Source: Cupriavidus plantarum
GTDB taxonomy: Bacteria; Pseudomonadota; Gammaproteobacteria; Burkholderiales; Burkholderiaceae
Assembly: GCF_905397285.1 (NCBI RefSeq)
Contig: NZ_CAJPUX010000001.1
Coordinates: 1,860,001 to 1,924,000, forward strand
DNA length: 64,000 nucleotides
Direction: 5' to 3'
This document shows positions 26,988 to 37,021 of the stretch, piece by piece. The position numbers and the translations under genes are program-made. The notes under the pieces are model-generated. The model did no database searches. It had not been told where the DNA came from and worked only from the letters and a program-made list of their open reading frames with translations. Position 1 is the first letter of the stretch. The number at the start of each line of letters is the position of its first letter.

Positions 26988-28682
26988 ATGTCCACGCCGG
27001 CCCTCGCCCCGCAGGTGTCCGAACCCTCGGTGTTCCCCTCAACCGAGTCGGAACGCGTTCTATTCGACCGCCATCCGGACCGCTATCGCCACTGGCGCCT
27101 GACCTTCGACGGTGCGGTCGCCACGCTGACCATGGATGTCGACGAAGCCGGCGGACTCCGCCCCGGCTACGCGCTCAAGCTGAACTCCTATGACCTCGGC
27201 GTCGACATCGAACTGCACGACGCCCTGCAGCGCATCCGCTTCGAGCACCCCGAGGTCCGCAGCGTCGTCATCACGAGCGCGAAAGACCGCGTGTTCTGCT
27301 CGGGCGCCAACATCTTCATGCTCGGCAAGTCCACCCACGCGTGGAAGGTCAACTTCTGCAAGTTCACGAACGAGACCCGCAACGGCATCGAGGACAGCAG
27401 CCGCCATTCGGGGCTGACGTTCATCGCCGCGTGCAACGGCACCACCGCCGGCGGCGGGTACGAGCTCGCGCTCGCGTGCGACGAGATCGTGCTCGTCGAC
27501 GACCGTTCGTCCGCCGTGAGCCTGCCGGAAGTGCCCCTGCTGGGCGTGCTGCCCGGCACGGGCGGCCTCACGCGGCTCACGGACAAGCGCCACGTGCGGC
27601 GCGACCATGCCGATATCTTCTGCCTGACGACGGAAGGCGTGCGCGGACAACGCGCGCGAGACTGGCGGCTGGTCGATGAGGTGGTCAAACCCGCGCGCTT
27701 CGCCGAACACGTGCGGATCCGCGCGCGCGAACTCGCCGCACGGAGCGACCGCCCCGCCGGCGCCACGGGTATTCCGCTCACCCCGCTCTCGCGCATCATC
27801 GATGACGATTGTTATCGCTACGAGACGGTAACCGTCACGCTCGATCGTCAGACGCGGCGCGCCACGCTGACTGTCCGCGCGCCGGACGCCGCGCCGCCGG
27901 CGGACCTCGAAGATATCGTCGCGGCCGGCGCGCAATGGTGGCCGCTGAAGATGGCGCGCGAGCTCGACGATGCCATCCTGATGCTGCGCACGAACCATCC
28001 CGATATCGGCATCTGGGTTCTGCGCACCGCGGGCGATGCCAGGCAAGTGCTCGCCGCCGATGCCTCGCTCGACAAGCACGCCAGTCATTGGTTCGTGCGG
28101 GAGACCACCGGCCTGCTGCGCCGCACGCTGGCGCGGCTCGATGTCTCTTCGCGCAGCCTCATCGCGTTGATCGAGCCCGGCTCCTGCTTCGCCGGCACGC
28201 TGCTCGAACTCGCCCTGGCCGCCGACCGCGGCTACATGCTCGACGGCGACAGCAATACCGTCACGCCGCACGCGGCCAACTTCGGCCGCTATCCGATGCC
28301 CAACGGGCTGTCCCGCATGACCGCGCGCTTCTATGGCGAGCCCGCCCCGATCGACGCCGCCCGCGCCCGCATCGGCACGGCGGTCGGCGCGCGCGAAGCC
28401 GAAGCGCTCGGCCTCGTCACGATGGCGCCCGACGATATCGACTGGGACGACGAGATCCGCCTCGCGCTCGAGGAGCGCGCGAGCCTGTCGCCGGACGCGC
28501 TGACCGGCCTCGAAGCCAACCTGCGCTTCGGTCCGCGCGAGACGATGGAGACGCGCATCTTCGGCCGGCTCTCCGCATGGCAGAACTGGATCTTCAACCG
28601 GCCCAACGCGGTGGGCGAGCACGGTGCGCTCAAGGTGTTCGGCACTGGCAACAAGGCGCGCTTCGATCGGGACCGCGTCTAG
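26988..28682 (+). CDS. boxC: 2,3-Epoxybenzoyl-CoA dihydrolase (benzoyl-CoA-dihydrodiol lyase) BoxC
   Basis: Ring-opening enzyme of the aerobic benzoyl-CoA pathway, converting the ring epoxide of benzoyl-CoA to 3,4-dehydroadipyl-CoA semialdehyde plus formate. The 564-residue length matches the BoxC family (about 550 aa), a duplicated crotonase fold. The N-terminal half has the crotonase segments VRSVVITSAKDRVFCSGANIFML and ACNGTTAGGGYELALACDEI with the PLLGVLPGTGGLTRL stretch. GGAG lies 10 bases upstream of the ATG. It is first in boxC-boxB-boxA, 88 bp after boxR, behind its own promoter. Confidence 0.96.
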   Translation: MSTPALAPQVSEPSVFPSTESERVLFDRHPDRYRHWRLTFDGAVATLTMDVDEAGGLRPGYALKLNSYDLGVDIELHDALQRIRFEHPEVRSVVITSAKDRVFCSGANIFMLGKSTHAWKVNFCKFTNETRNGIEDSSRHSGLTFIAACNGTTAGGGYELALACDEIVLVDDRSSAVSLPEVPLLGVLPGTGGLTRLTDKRHVRRDHADIFCLTTEGVRGQRARDWRLVDEVVKPARFAEHVRIRARELAARSDRPAGATGIPLTPLSRIIDDDCYRYETVTVTLDRQTRRATLTVRAPDAAPPADLEDIVAAGAQWWPLKMARELDDAILMLRTNHPDIGIWVLRTAGDARQVLAADASLDKHASHWFVRETTGLLRRTLARLDVSSRSLIALIEPGSCFAGTLLELALAADRGYMLDGDSNTVTPHAANFGRYPMPNGLSRMTARFYGEPAPIDAARARIGTAVGAREAEALGLVTMAPDDIDWDDEIRLALEERASLSPDALTGLEANLRFGPRETMETRIFGRLSAWQNWIFNRPNAVGEHGALKVFGTGNKARFDRDRV

Positions 28683-28725
28683 ATCGGGGACCGCGTCTGG
28701 CGAGAACACAACGAGGAGGCAGCCC

Positions 28726-30150
28726 GTGAGCATCGACTACAACCAGAAGATTCCGAACAACGTCCACCTCGCCGACGACCGCGCGTTGCAGCGCGCGCTC
28801 GAACACTGGCAGCCGGCGTTCCTCGACTGGTGGCGCGACATGGGCCCGGAGGGATCGCATGCGCACGACGTGTACCTGCGCACGGCGACCTCCGTCGATC
28901 CTTCCGGCTGGGCGCATTTCGACTACGTGAAAATGCCCGACTACCGCTGGGGCATCTTCCTCCCGCCGAGCGACCCCGAACGGCGCATCCATTTCGGCGA
29001 GCACAAGGGCGAGGCCGCGTGGCAGGACGTACCGGGCGAACACCGCGCCAACCTCCGCCGCATCATCGTCACGCAAGGCGACACCGAGCCCGCATCGGTC
29101 GAGCAGCAGCGCCACCTCGGGCTGACGGCGCCCTCGCTCTACGACCTGCGCAACCTGTTCCAGGTCAACGTGGAAGAAGGCCGTCACCTGTGGGCGATGG
29201 TGTACCTGCTGCACCGCTACTTCGGCCGCGATGGCCGCGAGGAAGCGGAAGCGCTGCTCGGCCGCCGTTCGGGCGACGAGGACAATCCCCGCATCCTCGG
29301 GGCGTTCAACGAGCGCACGCCCGACTGGCTCGCGTTCTTCATGTTCACGTACTTCACGGATCGGGACGGCAAGTTCCAGCTGTGCGCGCTCGCGGAGTCG
29401 GGCTTCGATCCGCTGGCGCGCACCACGCGCTTCATGCTGACCGAGGAAGCGCATCATATGTTCGTCGGCGAGTCGGGCGTGTCGCGCGCCATCCAGCGCA
29501 CCTGCGACGTCATGCGCGAGCGTGACATCCACGAACCGGCCGACGTGCGCGCGGCGGGCGTGATCGACCTGCAAACCATCCAGCGCTACCTCAACTTCCA
29601 TTACAGCGTGACCATCGACCTGTTCGGCGCGGACCAGTCGTCGAATGCCGCCACGTTCTACAGCGCAGGCCTCAAGGGCCGCTTCGAGGAAAGCAAACGC
29701 GACGACGACCATGTGCTCAAGCACGACGTCTACCGCGTCCTCGATGTGCAGGATGGCCGCATCGTCGAACGCGAGGTGCCGATGCTCAATGCGCTCAACG
29801 AAGTGCTGCGCGACGACTACATCCGGGACTCGATGGGTGGCGTGGCGCGCTGGAACAAGGTCATCGAGAAGGCCGGCATTCCGTTCCGCCTCTCGGTGCC
29901 GCACAAGGCGTTCAACCGCCGGATCGGCACGCTGTCCAACGCGCGCGTCACGCCCGAGGGCACGCTGATCGGCGAAGCCGAATGGCAGGCGCGGCAGCGC
30001 GAGTGGCTGGCCACGGACGAAGATCGCGCGTTCGTCGCTTCGCTGATGGGCCGCGTGACCGAGCCCGGCCGCTATGCCGGCTGGATCGCGCCCCCGGCCG
30101 TCGGCATCAATCGCCAGCCGATGGACTTCGCCTATGTCCGCTTCAACTGA
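28726..30150 (+). CDS. boxB: Benzoyl-CoA 2,3-epoxidase oxygenase subunit BoxB
   Basis: Di-iron monooxygenase component that epoxidises benzoyl-CoA with electrons from BoxA. The GTG at 28726 ([15 protein letters not shown]) preceded by GAGGAGG gives 474 residues, the usual BoxB size; the frame extends upstream to 28624 without family-like sequence. Two ExxH iron-ligand motifs are visible: EEGRHLW (about residue 150) and EEAHHMF (about residue 240). It begins 43 bases after the boxC stop and overlaps boxA by 17 bases. Confidence 0.95.
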   Translation: MSIDYNQKIPNNVHLADDRALQRALEHWQPAFLDWWRDMGPEGSHAHDVYLRTATSVDPSGWAHFDYVKMPDYRWGIFLPPSDPERRIHFGEHKGEAAWQDVPGEHRANLRRIIVTQGDTEPASVEQQRHLGLTAPSLYDLRNLFQVNVEEGRHLWAMVYLLHRYFGRDGREEAEALLGRRSGDEDNPRILGAFNERTPDWLAFFMFTYFTDRDGKFQLCALAESGFDPLARTTRFMLTEEAHHMFVGESGVSRAIQRTCDVMRERDIHEPADVRAAGVIDLQTIQRYLNFHYSVTIDLFGADQSSNAATFYSAGLKGRFEESKRDDDHVLKHDVYRVLDVQDGRIVEREVPMLNALNEVLRDDYIRDSMGGVARWNKVIEKAGIPFRLSVPHKAFNRRIGTLSNARVTPEGTLIGEAEWQARQREWLATDEDRAFVASLMGRVTEPGRYAGWIAPPAVGINRQPMDFAYVRFN

Positions 30151-31360
30151 GGTGATCCGGCAGCATCTGATCGATCCGGAGATCTGCATCCGCTGCAACA
30201 CGTGCGAAGACACGTGTCCCATCGGCGCCATCACGCACGATGCGCGCAACTACGTCGTCAAGGCCGACGTCTGCAACGGCTGCGGGGCGTGCCTGTCGCC
30301 CTGTCCGACGGGCGCGATCGATAACTGGCGCACGCTGCCGCGTGAGCGCGCGTACCCGATCGATGCACAACTGGAGTGGGATGCGTTGCCAGAGCAGGGA
30401 CACCAGGAGGGACACGGAGAGGAACAAGACGAGGTGCCCGCACCCCCTGCGGCAGATGCGGTGCAGGCGGTGGAAACGAGCCGCCACACGTCCCCCCGCG
30501 CGCCATGGTCGGCCGCGCACCCCTACGCGAACCTGCACGGCGTGCGCGCCCCCATCACCGCCACCGTCGCCGGCAACTATCGCCTGACGGACGCGGGCGC
30601 CTCGAGCGATATCCACCATATCGTGCTCGACTTCGGCAGCCAGTTCTTCCCCGTGCTCGAAGGCCAGTCGATCGGAATCGTGCCGCCGGGCACCGATGCG
30701 CAAGGCAGGCCGCACTACATCCGCATGTACTCCGTCGCCAGCCCGCGCGACGGCGAGCGGCCGGGCTACAACAACCTTGCGCTGACCGTGAAGCGCGTCG
30801 ATCGCGATCACGACGGCCAGCCCGTTCGTGGCGTCGCCTCTCATTTTCTGTGCGACCTCGCCAAAGGGGACACGGTCCAGGTGGTCGGCCCGTTCGGCAC
30901 CAGGTTTCTGATGCCGAACCATCGCGAAGCGAGCGTGATGATGATCTGCACGGGCACCGGATCCGCCCCGATGCGCGCGATGACCGAGCGCATGCGCCGC
31001 CTGCGCGGACAGTTCGAGGGCCGGCGCGTGCTGTTCTTCGGCGCCCGCAATCAGGCAGAGCTGCCCTACTTCGGTCCCCTGCAGAAGCTGCCGAAGGATT
31101 TTCTCGAGATCCATTTCGCGTTCTCGCGCGACCCCGCCGTGCCGCGCCGCTACGTGCAGGACGCGATCCGGCAGGCCGCCGCAAGCGTGGCCGCGTTGCT
31201 CTGCGACCCGCACGGGCATGTCTATGTCTGTGGGCTCAGAGACATGGAGGACGGCGTGCTCGCCGCGTTCGCCGATGTCTGCGCGGCCCGGGGGCTCGAC
31301 TGGCCCGCCATCGAGGCAACGCTGCGCGCGGAGGGCCGGTTGCATCTGGAGACCTACTGA
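30134..31360 (+). CDS. boxA: Benzoyl-CoA 2,3-epoxidase reductase subunit BoxA
   Basis: NADPH-dependent iron-sulfur flavoprotein that supplies electrons to BoxB. From ATG 30134 ([16 protein letters not shown]) it has 408 residues. The N-terminus carries two ferredoxin-type [4Fe-4S] motifs ([14 protein letters not shown] and [14 protein letters not shown], residues about 16-58). A linker with acidic and Pro-rich stretches leads to a ferredoxin-NADP reductase domain ([12 protein letters not shown] for [13 protein letters not shown] for nucleotide). Its start lies inside the 3' end of boxB (17-base overlap), indicating coupling. No 3,4-dehydroadipyl-CoA semialdehyde dehydrogenase gene follows within this window. 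Confidence 0.95.
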   Translation: MSASTEVIRQHLIDPEICIRCNTCEDTCPIGAITHDARNYVVKADVCNGCGACLSPCPTGAIDNWRTLPRERAYPIDAQLEWDALPEQGHQEGHGEEQDEVPAPPAADAVQAVETSRHTSPRAPWSAAHPYANLHGVRAPITATVAGNYRLTDAGASSDIHHIVLDFGSQFFPVLEGQSIGIVPPGTDAQGRPHYIRMYSVASPRDGERPGYNNLALTVKRVDRDHDGQPVRGVASHFLCDLAKGDTVQVVGPFGTRFLMPNHREASVMMICTGTGSAPMRAMTERMRRLRGQFEGRRVLFFGARNQAELPYFGPLQKLPKDFLEIHFAFSRDPAVPRRYVQDAIRQAAASVAALLCDPHGHVYVCGLRDMEDGVLAAFADVCAARGLDWPAIEATLRAEGRLHLETY

Positions 31361-31385
31361 AAACCCCACCCCGCGCCCGCTTCCC

Positions 31386-31417
31386 TTCTGAAACGGCCCG
31401 CCTATAATGTTTCTGAA
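31386..31417 (+). promoter_or_regulatory. Promoter and candidate operator of the toxin-antitoxin pair
   Basis: TATAAT at 31403-31408 is 61 bases before the antitoxin ATG; the -35 is weak. Two TTCTGAA repeats flank it (31386-31392 and 31411-31417), the second within TTTCTGAAGAAA. Repeats around the -10 are a common arrangement for autoregulation by Xre-type antitoxins; binding here is inferred. Confidence 0.45.
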
Positions 31418-31468
31418 GAAATATGACACGTCAGGCGACAAGTCACGCGCCGTTCTTCAGGAGCAACG

Positions 31469-31858
31469 ATGCAGCCCACGCAGATCCCGGAGACAGAACC
31501 GGCGGGCACACCGGACCCGGGCACCACGTTGACCAAGGCCGTCATGCGGGCAGCGGCATTCCTGGGCATCAGCCAGGCCGTGATCGCCAGCGTGCTGGGC
31601 ATCAGCACGGCGTCCGTGTCGCGCATGGCCTCGGGGGGCTATATCCTCGATGCGCACCGCAAGGAATGGGAGTTCGGCGTACTGTTCGTGCGCCTGTTCC
31701 GCTCGCTCGATGCGATCCTCGGCCACGACGAGCAGGCCCGGCTCTGGCTCACGCATGACAACCTCGCGCTCGGCGGCAAGCCGCTCGAACTGATCCGCAC
31801 CACCGAAGGTCTCGTACGTGTCGTGCACTACCTGGACGCCACCCGCGGTCGCATCTGA
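31469..31858 (+). CDS. DUF2384/Xre (ParS/MbcA-like) antitoxin
   Basis: A 129-residue protein with an N-terminal HTH-like region (FLGISQAVIASVLGISTASVSRM, about 31-53) and a C-terminal DUF2384 (MbcA/ParS/Xre toxin-binding) domain, recognisable by FVRLFRSLDAILGHDEQARLWL and ALGGKPLELIRTTEGLVRVVHYLDA. This is the standard antitoxin partner of RES-domain toxins; the C-terminal region normally blocks the toxin NAD-binding cleft. AGGAG lies 5 bases before the ATG. The downstream toxin gene overlaps it by 41 bases. Confidence 0.92.
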   Translation: MQPTQIPETEPAGTPDPGTTLTKAVMRAAAFLGISQAVIASVLGISTASVSRMASGGYILDAHRKEWEFGVLFVRLFRSLDAILGHDEQARLWLTHDNLALGGKPLELIRTTEGLVRVVHYLDATRGRI

Positions 31859-32564
31859 GCGCCAGCCGTGCGCGCTCCTCCTGTGGCGGGCGGTGGAGGC
31901 CCAGCACGTGGTGTCCACCATGCCGCTCGTGGACAGCCTCGAGGAGCAGGCCGTGCTGGAGCGCGTGCTCGAAGCCGGCAAGCCGCACGTGCCGCACGAC
32001 GCGCAGGCCCTGCACTACCTGATGTTCACGCCGTTCCGCTATCCCACCGGTTCGCCCGACGCCAGCCGCGCTTCGCGCTTTCGCGCGGCACAGGATCCGG
32101 GCGTGTTCTATGGCGCGGACGAGATTCGCACCGCGTGCGCGGAGCTCGGTTACTGGCGCTGGCGCTTTCTGCTGGACAGTCCCGATCTGCCGCGCATCGA
32201 TGCGCGCGCGCAGACGCTGTTTCAGGTCAGCGTGCACACGCAGGGCATCGCGCTCGACATGCCACCCTTCACCGAGGACGACGAAGATGCCGCGCGATGG
32301 ATGCATGCCAGGGACTATGCGGCCTGCCAGGCCTTCGCGCGCCTCGCGCGCGAGGCGGGTGTCGGCGCGATTCGCTACTCGTCGGCGCGCGATCCCCTGC
32401 ACGGCCGTGCCGCCGCCGTGCTGACGCCGCGCGCGTTCGACACCACGCATCCGCGCGAGACCACCACGTGGATGCTCACCGTGCGCCGCGATCGCGTGAT
32501 CTGGCAGCGCGATGACCTGCAGCAACGCGACAGCTTCGAGTTCGAGGCGGCCCCGTGGCGGTAA
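31818..32564 (+). CDS. RES-domain toxin (NAD+-targeting)
   Basis: RES-family toxins (MbcT, ParT and relatives) resemble ADP-ribosyltransferases and either degrade NAD+ by phosphorolysis or ADP-ribosylate a target. From the GTG at 31818 the protein has 248 residues, with the domain beginning at LLWRAVEAQHV. Candidate active-site residues are R in SRFRAAQDPG, Y in VFYGADE and E in ACAELGYWR, the usual Arg/Tyr/Glu set. No standard start codon exists between 31818 and the M at 31920, and the later start would remove the conserved WRAV segment, so the overlapping GTG is preferred. The gene ends 58 bases before tRNA-fMet. Confidence 0.9.
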   Translation: MSCTTWTPPAVASERQPCALLLWRAVEAQHVVSTMPLVDSLEEQAVLERVLEAGKPHVPHDAQALHYLMFTPFRYPTGSPDASRASRFRAAQDPGVFYGADEIRTACAELGYWRWRFLLDSPDLPRIDARAQTLFQVSVHTQGIALDMPPFTEDDEDAARWMHARDYAACQAFARLAREAGVGAIRYSSARDPLHGRAAAVLTPRAFDTTHPRETTTWMLTVRRDRVIWQRDDLQQRDSFEFEAAPWR

Positions 32565-32578
32565 TCTTGGCATAAGTG

Positions 32579-32607
32579 TTGCAATGCAAAATTAGCTGAC
32601 ATATAAT
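32579..32607 (+). promoter_or_regulatory. tRNA-fMet promoter
   Basis: TTGCAA (32579-32584) and TATAAT (32602-32607) are separated by exactly 17 bases, 15 bases before the mature tRNA 5' end. This is a strong sigma-70 promoter and separates the tRNA from the toxin gene. Confidence 0.85.
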
Positions 32608-32622
32608 TTCAGCTTCGACGGA

Positions 32623-32700
<78 letters not shown>

Positions 32701-32726
32701 CTAACTGCGTACCGTCACCCGATACG

Positions 32727-32769
32727 AAAAACCCGCTGAGCAGCCTTGATTGCCTCAGCGGGTTTTTTT
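32727..32769 (+). terminator. Intrinsic terminator after tRNA-fMet
   Basis: ACCCGCTGAG (32731-32740) pairs with CTCAGCGGGT (32754-32763) around a 13-base loop and is followed by a run of T to 32769. The A-run before the stem would also allow some function on the other strand. Confidence 0.92.
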
Positions 32770-32929
32770 ACGTCCGCAGTTTACGTCCACGGCCTGCAAC
32801 AACTGCACCTTCAACACGTTCAATATGCAATCGGCACGCCGATAAGTGCCGCATGCCGCCCGCCAGCGGCAGGAACGCGTCTTGCGGAAGTCTGTGCTCC
32901 ATCACGCGTTTCCAAGAGGAGCAAAGATC

Positions 32930-33433
32930 ATGGCGAATTCCAATCGCAGGACTTCGGGCAAGACTTCGGCAAAGTGGATCACCGCGGCCCTGACGTGCGC
33001 GATGCTCGCGAGCGGCGCGGCGCTGGCACAAGGCGGCGGCGGTGGCGGTGGCGGCGGTGCAGGCGGCGGCGGTGCGGGCTCGGGCGGCGGCAGCGCTGGC
33101 ACGGGCACCGGCATGGGCGGCGCGCCGGGCACGAGCACGGGAACCGCATCGGGCACCACGGGCCCCGGCGACACCCCCTCGACCAACCCTTCGGGCGCGC
33201 GTGGCACCACGCCGGGCACGATGCAGGGCACACCCAACAGCGCGCGCGACCGCGCCCGCGACAGCACCATGCCGCGCGACAGCAATCGCACGGCGCCGCG
33301 TAGCGGCACCGACTCGAGCATGGGCCGGTCGGGCACCTCCCCGAGCACGACCCCGGGCACGGGCACGACCGCGCCGGGCACCGGTACGCCGGTTCCGGGA
33401 TCCCCGGGGACGTCGGGCACCAGCGGCCGTTGA
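32930..33433 (+). CDS. Hypothetical exported Gly/Thr/Ser/Pro-rich protein
   Basis: A 167-residue protein starting MANSNRRTSG, with AGAGGA about 9 bases upstream. A signal peptide (basic N-terminus, ITAALTCAMLASGAALAQ, cleavage probably after ALA) leads into nine consecutive glycines and then a low-complexity chain of Gly, Thr, Ser, Pro and Ala with scattered Arg and Met. There are no cysteines in the mature part and no recognisable catalytic motif. It is probably intrinsically disordered and periplasmic or secreted. Codons are GC-rich like those of neighbouring genes, so transfer is not indicated. I do not recognise the family. Confidence 0.7.
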   Translation: MANSNRRTSGKTSAKWITAALTCAMLASGAALAQGGGGGGGGGAGGGGAGSGGGSAGTGTGMGGAPGTSTGTASGTTGPGDTPSTNPSGARGTTPGTMQGTPNSARDRARDSTMPRDSNRTAPRSGTDSSMGRSGTSPSTTPGTGTTAPGTGTPVPGSPGTSGTSGR

Positions 33434-33555
33434 TCGCGCGCCGCCGCGCGAGGCAGCGCAGTGACACGGTAGCGGGCAACACGGCAGTGGAAACGCCATG
33501 AGGGCGGCCGGCGGCGCGGTGATACACTTGGCGCCATTCCTTCCGGACGCCCCTC

Positions 33556-34140
33556 ATGAAATTCTGCTCGAACTGCGGCCATGCGGTCGTCTTGCGCGTA
33601 CCCGATGGCGACAACCGGCCCCGCAGCATGTGCGACAGCTGCGGCACGATTCACTACGAGAATCCGCGCAACGTGGTCGGCACCATCCCGGTCTGGGAAG
33701 ACAAGATCCTGATCTGCAAACGCGCGATCGAGCCGCGCTACGGTTTCTGGACGCTGCCCGCGGGTTTCATGGAGATCGGCGAAACCACCGCGCAGGGCGC
33801 CTTGCGTGAAACCCTCGAGGAAGCCGGCGCGCGCGCGCGGATCGGCGAGCTGTTCTCGATGCTGAACGTGCCGCATGTGCATCAGGTGCACATGTTCTAT
33901 CTAGCGGCGCTGGACGACCTCGACTTCGCTCCCGGCGAAGAAAGCCTCGAGGTGAAGCTCGTGACCGAGGACGAAATGCCGTGGGACGACCTCGCGTTCC
34001 CCACCGTGATCCACACGCTCCGCAGTTTCTTCGCGGACCGCGCGGCGGGCCGCCTCGCCGACGGCAGCTGGCGTCTGCACACCCTCGATATCGACAAGCC
34101 CATGCGGCCCCTGGAGAGCCGGGCGACCGTCACCCCCTGA
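33556..34140 (+). CDS. Nudix hydrolase with N-terminal zinc ribbon
   Basis: A 194-residue protein. C4-C7 and C26-C29 form a zinc-ribbon-like module, followed by a Nudix domain with the box [23 protein letters not shown] matching GX5EX7REUXEEXGU. This arrangement is shared with NudC-like and ADP-ribose-type pyrophosphatases; the substrate cannot be assigned from sequence alone. It is 22 bases upstream of aat and could be co-transcribed with aat, bpt and pyrD. Confidence 0.88.
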   Translation: MKFCSNCGHAVVLRVPDGDNRPRSMCDSCGTIHYENPRNVVGTIPVWEDKILICKRAIEPRYGFWTLPAGFMEIGETTAQGALRETLEEAGARARIGELFSMLNVPHVHQVHMFYLAALDDLDFAPGEESLEVKLVTEDEMPWDDLAFPTVIHTLRSFFADRAAGRLADGSWRLHTLDIDKPMRPLESRATVTP

Positions 34141-34162
34141 GACCTTCCGGGGGCATGTACCG

Positions 34163-34906
34163 ATGATCATCTGGCTGGACCCGCAGGACCCGTTTCCGCC
34201 CGTCGAGCGGGCGCTGGGCCCTGCGTCCGACGCCCCCGGCCTGCTCGCGGCCAGCCGCGACCTGTCGCCGCAGCGCCTGCTGCTCGCCTATCGGCAGGGC
34301 ATCTTCCCGTGGTACTCCGAAGGACAGCCCGTGCTCTGGTGGAGCACGGATCCGCGCATGGTCCTCGCGCCGGCCGCATTACGCGTCTCGGCCACGCTGC
34401 GCAAGACGCTGCGCCGCGTACTGCGCGACCCCGCCTGGGAGATCCGCGTCGACGCGGATTTCCTCGCCGTGATGCGCGCCTGCGCCATGACGCCGCGCGA
34501 CGGCCAGTTCGGCACGTGGATCACCGACGAGATCGTGGCCGCGTACGGCGCACTGCATCGCAACGGCCTCGCGCACTCGGTGGAGACCTGGTACGAGGGC
34601 CAGCGCGTGGGCGGCCTCTACGGCGTGGCGCTCGGACGCATGTTCTATGGCGAATCGATGTTCGCGCATCGCACCGATGCCTCGAAGATCGCGCTCGCGG
34701 CGTTATGCGCGTTTCTCGTCGGCCATGGCGTCACGCTGATCGACTGCCAGCAGGAGACCGACCACCTCGCCTCGCTGGGCGCCAGCCCCATCGCGCGCGC
34801 GGATTTCCTCGCGCATGTCCGGGCCGCCGCCGCGCAGCCGGAAATCGCCGACTGGCGCTTCGACAAGTCGGTGCTGAACCATTGGGCATGGGGCAACGCG
34901 GCCTGA
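34163..34906 (+). CDS. aat: Leucyl/phenylalanyl-tRNA-protein transferase Aat
   Basis: N-degron pathway enzyme that adds Leu or Phe from aminoacyl-tRNA to N-terminal Lys/Arg of proteins, marking them for ClpS-ClpAP. The 247-residue protein has the family blocks [25 protein letters not shown] (about residues 28-52), [12 protein letters not shown], and [23 protein letters not shown]. It is followed by bpt 57 bases downstream, the typical pairing in beta-proteobacteria. Confidence 0.95.
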   Translation: MIIWLDPQDPFPPVERALGPASDAPGLLAASRDLSPQRLLLAYRQGIFPWYSEGQPVLWWSTDPRMVLAPAALRVSATLRKTLRRVLRDPAWEIRVDADFLAVMRACAMTPRDGQFGTWITDEIVAAYGALHRNGLAHSVETWYEGQRVGGLYGVALGRMFYGESMFAHRTDASKIALAALCAFLVGHGVTLIDCQQETDHLASLGASPIARADFLAHVRAAAAQPEIADWRFDKSVLNHWAWGNAA

Positions 34907-34963
34907 CGCAAGATTGCCGGCGGCTCTGTTAGACTGCGTTCAGGCTCACCATTCCCGGACGCC

Positions 34964-35734
34964 ATGAGCAAGCTAAAGGAACTCCCGCTATCCGCGCTGC
35001 AGTTTTATGCGACAGCGCCATACGCTTGCAGCTACCTCGACGGCCGCATGGCCCGCTCGCAGGTGGCCACCCCCGCCCACCTCATCAATGCGGACGTCTA
35101 TTCGCGCCTCGTGCGGGCCGGCTTCCGGCGCAGCGGCATCTTCACGTATCGCCCCTATTGCGACGAATGCCACGCGTGCACGCCCTGCCGCGTCCTCGTC
35201 GACCAGTTCCAGGCCGACCGCAGCCAGCGCCGCGCATGGAAGCAGCATGCCGGCCTGCAGGCGCTGGTGGCGCCGCTGACGTACGTGGAAGAGCATTACG
35301 CGCTGTATCTGCTGTACCAGTCGATGCGCCACGCGGGCGGCGGCATGGATCAGGACAGCCGCGACCAGTACGAGCAGTTCCTGCTGCAGAGCCGCGTGAA
35401 TTCGCGCCTCGTCGAATTCCGCGAGCCGCCCGACTCGCCCGAGGCGGGACGGCTGCGCATGGTCAGCATGATCGACGTCCTCGACGACGGGCTGTCGTCG
35501 GTCTACACGTTCTACGATCCGCTCGCCGTCGGCGCGAGCTACGGCACGTACAACATCCTGTGGCAGATCAACCAGACCCGCGAACTCGGACTGCCGCACC
35601 TGTACCTGGGCTACTGGATCGCGGACAGCCGCAAGATGGCCTACAAGTCGCGCTTCCGTCCGCTGCAGATCCTGACGGGCAACCAGTGGCAGGCCTTCGA
35701 GCCGGACACGCCAGCCGGTACAATGCCGCCCTGA
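34964..35734 (+). CDS. bpt: Aspartate/glutamate leucyltransferase Bpt (arginyltransferase-like)
   Basis: Transfers Leu from Leu-tRNA to N-terminal Asp/Glu, the second bacterial N-degron ligase; it resembles eukaryotic ATE1. The 256-residue protein shows the N-terminal cysteine-rich motif [13 protein letters not shown] (about residues 63-75), preceded by [11 protein letters not shown], and the C-terminal GNAT-like region [10 protein letters not shown]...[11 protein letters not shown] and [20 protein letters not shown]. Position after aat supports the call. Confidence 0.94.
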   Translation: MSKLKELPLSALQFYATAPYACSYLDGRMARSQVATPAHLINADVYSRLVRAGFRRSGIFTYRPYCDECHACTPCRVLVDQFQADRSQRRAWKQHAGLQALVAPLTYVEEHYALYLLYQSMRHAGGGMDQDSRDQYEQFLLQSRVNSRLVEFREPPDSPEAGRLRMVSMIDVLDDGLSSVYTFYDPLAVGASYGTYNILWQINQTRELGLPHLYLGYWIADSRKMAYKSRFRPLQILTGNQWQAFEPDTPAGTMPP

Positions 35735-35772
35735 CCTGAACTCCGCGCGGCGCCGGCCGCGTTCACCGCCCC

Positions 35773-36804
35773 GTGCTCAACGCGCTCTACCCCCTGTTCC
35801 GCCCCGCCCTGTTCTCGATGGATGCGGAGGACGCCCATCATTTCACGCTGAACAACCTGCTGCGCGCCCATCGCATGGGGCTGGGCGGCTGCATCGGCAA
35901 CCGCATCGCCGACAACCCGCGCACCGTGATGGGCGTGACCTTTCCCAACCCGGTCGGTCTCGCTGCGGGGCTCGACAAGGATGGCGCCTATATCGACGGC
36001 CTCGCCGCGCTCGGCTTCGGCTTCATCGAGGTGGGCACGGTCACGCCGCGCGCGCAGCCCGGCAATCCGCGTCCGCGCATGTTCCGCCTGCCGCGGGCGG
36101 ATGCGCTGATCAACCGCATGGGCTTCAACAACGGCGGCGTCGATGCCTTCGTTGCCAACGTGCGGGCTTCGCGCTGGAAGGCGGAAGGCGGCGTGCTCGG
36201 CCTCAATATCGGCAAGAACGCGGACACGCCGATCGAGCGCGCGGTGGACGACTACCTGTACTGCCTCGAGCGCGTCTATCCGCACGCGAGCTACGTCACC
36301 GTCAACATTTCCTCGCCGAACACCAAGAACCTGCGCCAGCTGCAGGGCGCGAGCGAACTGGACGGCCTCCTGTCCACGCTGCGCACCGCGCAGCAGCGGC
36401 TGGCCGACCAGCACAAGCGCTACGTGCCGCTCGCGCTCAAGATCGCGCCGGACCTCGACGACGACCAGGTCCGCAATATCGGCGATGCGCTGGTCCGCCA
36501 TGGCATCGACGGCGTGATCGCCACGAACACGACGATCTCGCGCGACGCGGTCAAGGGCCTGCCGCATGCCGAGGAAGCCGGCGGCCTGTCGGGCCGGCCC
36601 GTGTTCGACGCCTCCACGCGCGTCGTGCGCGCGCTGCGCGCGGTCGTCGGCGACGCGGTGCCGATCGTCGGCGTGGGCGGCATCTTCAGCGGCGCCGATG
36701 CGCGCGCGAAGATCGACGCGGGCGCGCAGCTCGTCCAGGTGTACAGCGGCCTGATCTATCGCGGCCCCCTGTTGGTGCGCGATTGCGCGAACGCACTGCG
36801 CTGA
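35773..36804 (+). CDS. pyrD: Dihydroorotate dehydrogenase (quinone), class 2
   Basis: Membrane-associated FMN enzyme of pyrimidine biosynthesis that oxidises dihydroorotate with quinone. The GTG at 35773 gives [22 protein letters not shown], the N-terminal amphipathic quinone-tunnel extension of class 2 enzymes, and 343 residues in all. FMN and substrate motifs include [39 protein letters not shown] (catalytic serine region) and [11 protein letters not shown]. It is 38 bases after bpt and probably in the same transcript. Confidence 0.95.
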   Translation: MLNALYPLFRPALFSMDAEDAHHFTLNNLLRAHRMGLGGCIGNRIADNPRTVMGVTFPNPVGLAAGLDKDGAYIDGLAALGFGFIEVGTVTPRAQPGNPRPRMFRLPRADALINRMGFNNGGVDAFVANVRASRWKAEGGVLGLNIGKNADTPIERAVDDYLYCLERVYPHASYVTVNISSPNTKNLRQLQGASELDGLLSTLRTAQQRLADQHKRYVPLALKIAPDLDDDQVRNIGDALVRHGIDGVIATNTTISRDAVKGLPHAEEAGGLSGRPVFDASTRVVRALRAVVGDAVPIVGVGGIFSGADARAKIDAGAQLVQVYSGLIYRGPLLVRDCANALR

Positions 36805-37021
36805 CCGCCCCAGCCCGGCCGGGCTTCGGCCCCCAGTGTTGAAAAGCGCCAAAAATCCATTTTTCGCGCAATAATCTGCGCCGCGAATCGCACGCCGGAG
36901 CGATTTGCGGCACGATATGCCGCACCGCCGCACTAAAAGAGGGCCGGCTCGCCGCCGAAAATGGTATCCTCTCGGGCTTCCCGAGAACCAAATTCCCATC
37001 TTTCTGGCGGAGAACAACGAC

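Noticed and set aside
36805..37021. A promoter for the ABC operon (TTGAAA at 36839 with AATAAT at 36870)
   Set aside because: The spacing is 25 bases, far outside the usual 16-18.
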